Below, piece after piece: positions 5,201 to 7,460 of a stretch of DNA of 7,460 nucleotides. A model generated the notes under the pieces. That model ran no database searches. It was not told the DNA's origin and saw only the letters and a list, made by a program, of their open reading frames with translations. Both the position numbers and the translations under genes were made by a program. This stretch comes from an uncultured Micromonospora sp. (GTDB taxonomy: Bacteria; Actinomycetota; Actinomycetes; Mycobacteriales; Micromonosporaceae). The DNA lies in NCBI GenBank assembly GCA_937951935.1, contig CALGAM010000042.1, positions 1 to 7,460 of the forward strand. Direction: 5' to 3'. How positions within the stretch are numbered: position 1 is the stretch's first letter; every line of letters begins with the position of its first letter.

Positions 5201-6103
5201 ATGCCGATGCCGAACGATCCCGCACCGAAGCTCCAGGGCTACGCCGACCCGCAGCGCCTGGTCACGACCGAGTGGCTGGCCGCGCACCTGGGCGCGGACG
5301 GTCTGGTGGTCGTCGAGTCGGACGAGGACGTCCTGCTCTACGAGACCGGGCACATTCCGGGCGCGATCAAGGTCGACTGGCACCTGGAGCTGAACGACCA
5401 GGTGACCCGGGACTACCTCGACGCGGAGGCGTTCGCCCGGCTGTGTTCGGCGAAGGGGATCGGCCGGGACGACACGGTCGTGTTCTACGGCGACAACTTC
5501 AACTGGTGGGCGGCGTACGCGCTCTGGGTCTTCAGCCTCTTCGGCCATCCCGACGTCCGGCTGCTCGACGGCGGCCGACAGAAGTGGATCGCCGAGGGCC
5601 GCGAGCTGACCCGGGAGAAGACCGAGCGGCCGCCGGCCGAGTATCCGGTGCCGATCCGGGACGACGCGCCGATCCGGGCGTACCGCGACCAGGTGCTGGC
5701 GCACATCGCGGCGGCCCGGCCGCTGGTCGACGTCCGCTCGCCGGGCGAGTACACCGGCGAGCTGACCCACATGCCGGACTACCCCCAGGAGGGAGCGCTG
5801 CGTGGCGGGCACATTCCGGGCGCGGTGAACAAGCCGTGGAAGTCGGCGGTGAACGACGACGGCACCTTCCGCACCCCCGAGGAGCTCCGGGCGATCTACA
5901 CCGACCAGCTCGGGCTCGCTCCGGACGACGACGTGATCGCGTACTGCCGGATCGGGGAACGCTCCAGCCACACCTGGTTCGTCCTGCGTCACCTGCTCGG
6001 CTACCAGAGGGTGCGCAACTACGACGGCTCGTGGACCGAGTGGGGCAACCTGGTCCGGGCCCCCATCGTCAGGGGTGACCAGCCCGGCGGGCTGGGCGGC
6101 TGA
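5201..6103 (+). CDS. sseA: Thiosulfate sulfurtransferase, SseA type (tandem rhodanese)
   Basis: A 300-aa two-domain rhodanese that moves sulfane sulfur from thiosulfate or a similar donor to an acceptor such as cyanide or a thiol, in the cytoplasm. The N-terminal domain (about 20-135) has the conserved DEDVLLYETGHIPGAIKVDW region, but Asp98 (YGDN) stands where an active rhodanese has cysteine, so it is structural. The C-terminal domain (about 155-290) holds the active loop CRIGERS at 249-255 with Cys249 as the persulfide carrier, followed by SSHTWFVL and NYDGSWTEWGN. The sequence follows M. tuberculosis SseA (Rv3283), as I remember it, almost end to end, including the MP-P-DP N-terminus. That supports the ATG at 5201 over the in-frame ATG at 5207. 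As I recall, mycobacterial sseA is followed by a SufE-like partner gene; here the next gene is an unrelated, convergent one. Transcription is probably leaderless and monocistronic. Confidence 0.94.
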   Translation: MPMPNDPAPKLQGYADPQRLVTTEWLAAHLGADGLVVVESDEDVLLYETGHIPGAIKVDWHLELNDQVTRDYLDAEAFARLCSAKGIGRDDTVVFYGDNFNWWAAYALWVFSLFGHPDVRLLDGGRQKWIAEGRELTREKTERPPAEYPVPIRDDAPIRAYRDQVLAHIAAARPLVDVRSPGEYTGELTHMPDYPQEGALRGGHIPGAVNKPWKSAVNDDGTFRTPEELRAIYTDQLGLAPDDDVIAYCRIGERSSHTWFVLRHLLGYQRVRNYDGSWTEWGNLVRAPIVRGDQPGGLGG

Positions 6104-6181
6104 GCGGCGCGTCGGCGCGCGGCGGCACCGCCGGAGGATGCGGCGGCGGGACCGCCCGTGGGCAGGCGGTGAGGACGTGGG

Positions 6182-6217
6182 GCGGGGTGGCGGGAGCGCC
6201 GGCTCCCGCCACCCCGC
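6182..6217. terminator. Bidirectional terminator between sseA and the deacetylase gene
   Basis: The arms 6182-6197 and 6202-6217 form a perfect 16-bp stem with the tetraloop GCCG. It begins 79 bases after the sseA stop codon and, on the other strand, 22 bases after the deacetylase stop codon. A hairpin this strong between convergent genes is expected to stop transcription from both sides, without needing a U-tract. Confidence 0.8.
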
Positions 6218-6238
6218 GGCCGTGCCCGGGGCGTGCGG

Positions 6239-7342
6239 TCAGGGGCTGGTGCAGGTCACCGACGGCGTGGCGCCGTCGCCGTTGGCGACGAACCCGAACG
6301 AGGTGCTCTGACCGGGTGGCAGGGTGCCGTTGTACGGGGCGTTGCGGACGGTCACCGAGCCGCCGCTCTGGCTCACCTCGCCGTTCCAGAGGCTGCTGAT
6401 GGTCTGCCCACCGGGCCAGCTCCACCGGGCGGTCCAGCCGTTCAGCGTGGAGGTTCCGGTGTTGGTGATCGTCACCTCGGCCTGGAAGCCGCCGGGCCAG
6501 CTGTTGACGGTGCGGTAGCTGGCGGTGCAGCCGGCGCTACCGGTGGGTGGGGTGGTCGGCGGCGTGGTCGGCGGGGTGGTCGGTGGCGTCGTCGGCGGGG
6601 TGGTTGGCGGAGTGGTCGGCGGGGTCGTCGGGGTGTTGTCGTCCGGCGCCACGGCCCGGCCGGTGACGGGTGAGATCATGCCGGCGCAGAGGTTGCGGCT
6701 GGCGAGGTTGGCGACGATCTGGGGGATCGCGTTGATCGTGGTCTGGTAGCCGTCGTGCATCAGGATGACGCCGCCGTCCTGCAGGGTGGAGGCCGCCTGC
6801 ACGATCTGGGCCGTGCTCGCGCCGTTCCAGTCCTGGGAGTCGACGGTCCAGAGCACCTCGGTGAGGCCGAACTGGGCCTGGACCGACCGGAGGGTGGCGT
6901 TCGTCTCGCCGTACGGTGGCCGGAACAGCCGTGGCGTGACCCCGGTGGCCTGCTGGATCGCCTGCTGGGTCTGGCTGATCTCCGAGGCCATCTGCGCCGT
7001 GCTGAGCTGGGTCATGTGCGGGTGCGTCCAGCTGTGGTTACCGATCCACATCCCGGCCGTCAGCTGAGCCCGGGCGAGCGTCGGGTTCTGCTGCACCCGC
7101 TGCCCGATGTTGAAGAAGGTGGCCCGGACGCCGGCCGAGCGGAGCGCGTTGAGCAGCGCGTTGGTGGTGGACGGGTTCGGGCCGTCGTCGAAGGTGAGGG
7201 CCACGTAGCCGTTGCAGGCGGCGGCGTTGGCCGCCTGGGGCGGGGCCGCGACGGTCAGCGCCACGGCACCACCCGCGGCGGCCATGGCGGTGGCAGCGAG
7301 CGCCGTGACCAGGCGCCGGGGAGATCGGGACGGTTGCGGCAT
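6239..7342 (-). CDS. Secreted CE4 polysaccharide deacetylase with C-terminal CBM2
   Basis: A 367-aa exported carbohydrate esterase. Residues 1-40 are a signal peptide (basic start with Arg9-Arg10, hydrophobic core 11-33, likely cleavage after ANA at 40). The twin arginines make Tat export possible, but Sec is equally plausible. The NodB-like CE4 domain (about 43-220) has all five motifs: TFDDGP at 50-55 (Asp52 base, Asp53 metal), HSWTH at 103-107 (metal His103 and His107), RPPYG at 141-145, DSQDW at 168-172 and LMHD at 194-197 (His196). A linker of seven TTPP units (239-266) leads to a family 2 carbohydrate-binding module (about 270-367) closed by Cys272 and Cys364. Candidate binding aromatics are Trp282, Trp319 and Tyr337. 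CE4 enzymes deacetylate xylan, chitin or peptidoglycan. The CBM2 points to plant polysaccharide or chitin, and Streptomyces acetylxylan esterases have this layout. GGGAGG at 7349-7354 lies six bases before the ATG. Confidence 0.96.
   Translation of the reverse strand: MPQPSRSPRRLVTALAATAMAAAGGAVALTVAAPPQAANAAACNGYVALTFDDGPNPSTTNALLNALRSAGVRATFFNIGQRVQQNPTLARAQLTAGMWIGNHSWTHPHMTQLSTAQMASEISQTQQAIQQATGVTPRLFRPPYGETNATLRSVQAQFGLTEVLWTVDSQDWNGASTAQIVQAASTLQDGGVILMHDGYQTTINAIPQIVANLASRNLCAGMISPVTGRAVAPDDNTPTTPPTTPPTTPPTTPPTTPPTTPPTTPPTGSAGCTASYRTVNSWPGGFQAEVTITNTGTSTLNGWTARWSWPGGQTISSLWNGEVSQSGGSVTVRNAPYNGTLPPGQSTSFGFVANGDGATPSVTCTSP
6545..6628 (-). repeat. 12-bp tandem repeat encoding the TTPP linker
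   Basis: Seven 12-base units (84 bases) encode seven consecutive Thr-Thr-Pro-Pro tetrapeptides between the catalytic domain and the CBM2. The units differ at synonymous positions. Because each is a multiple of three, gain or loss of units would change linker length without a frameshift. Such Pro/Thr linkers are typical of secreted actinobacterial polysaccharide-degrading enzymes. Confidence 0.9.
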
Positions 7343-7348
7343 CTGGTT

Positions 7349-7354
7349 CCTCCC
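7349..7354 (-). promoter_or_regulatory. Ribosome binding site of the deacetylase gene
   Basis: On the minus strand GGGAGG lies six bases before the ATG at 7342. It is the strongest Shine-Dalgarno match in the window, it fixes this start, and it contrasts with the leaderless genes. Confidence 0.85.
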
Positions 7355-7413
7355 AGCTTGCGGAACGGGTCGCCACCGTGACCGGGTGGTGGTGGGGTCG
7401 GGTGGACACGCGG

Positions 7414-7460
7414 ATCATAGAAACATTTCGCAGTATGACTCGAAACATTGCAAGTCACAA
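7414..7460 (-). promoter_or_regulatory. Promoter region of the deacetylase gene with paired GAAACATT boxes
   Basis: This is the most AT-rich stretch in the window. On the minus strand TATGAT at 7419-7414 matches TATAAT at five of six positions but lacks a good -35. An alternative is TTGTGA (7460-7455), 17 bases, CATACT (7437-7432). GAAACATT, read on the plus strand, occurs at 7420-7427 and 7442-7449, exactly 22 bp apart. The first copy extends to GAAA-CA-TTTC, a perfect dyad (7420-7429). The boxes overlap both candidate promoters, a position suited to a repressor. The leader from here to the ATG is about 70 to 85 bases. Confidence 0.5.

Noticed and set aside
5102..5992. A 296-codon minus-strand open frame opposite sseA
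   Set aside because: It is a shadow of sseA, whose CRISPR-unrelated but unmistakable active loop CRIGERS and full rhodanese domains are on the plus strand.
6545..6628. Tandem repeat considered as a CRISPR array
   Set aside because: The units are 12 bp with no unique spacers and encode an in-frame protein linker.
6525..6749. A plus-strand frame encoding GGVVGGVV repeats
   Set aside because: It is the reverse complement of the TTPP linker repeat of the deacetylase, not a repeat protein in its own right.
1..7460. A defence system, mobile element or biosynthetic gene cluster
   Set aside because: The genes are unrelated in function and mostly separate transcription units. There are no transposase, integrase, nuclease, toxin, PKS or NRPS signatures. 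One sugar epimerase alone does not support a cluster.

Overview
The window is very GC-rich with strong G/C at third codon positions, and it has actinobacterial promoter and ribosome-binding-site styles. Two proteins closely resemble mycobacterial enzymes as I remember them: an RmlC-type epimerase and SseA. The gene set and codon bias suggest a Micromonosporaceae-like actinomycete (Micromonospora or a relative). That placement is inference from style, not from a database match.

Layout, left to right. An NDP-sugar 3,5-epimerase (121-744, +) converges on prolyl-tRNA synthetase (793-2559, -). Only 48 bases separate the two stop codons, and hairpins sit at both gene ends. proS is divergent from an SGNH/GDSL hydrolase (2795-3601, +). 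After a 305-base spacer with repeats and a promoter-like site comes a lipoprotein of unknown function (3907-5007, +). Next is an SseA-type thiosulfate sulfurtransferase (5201-6103, +). It converges on a secreted CE4 polysaccharide deacetylase with a C-terminal CBM2 (6239-7342, -). A perfect 16-bp hairpin lies between those two. The window ends in the relatively AT-rich promoter region of the deacetylase.

The six genes look like six separate transcription units rather than one pathway: translation (proS), sugar nucleotide metabolism (rfbC-like), sulfur transfer (sseA), an intracellular esterase-like enzyme, an exported lipoprotein and an exported carbohydrate esterase. I see no RNA gene, CRISPR array, insertion sequence, phage gene or obvious biosynthetic cluster.

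I found no convincing undescribed system. The points most worth a second look are regulatory. proS and sseA share the same leaderless promoter geometry (TACGST, six bases, ATG). The deacetylase promoter carries two GAAACATT boxes exactly 22 bp apart. The lipoprotein promoter is preceded by two TCCGATGTGG boxes exactly 21 bp apart. The one protein without an assignable function is the two-domain lipoprotein.
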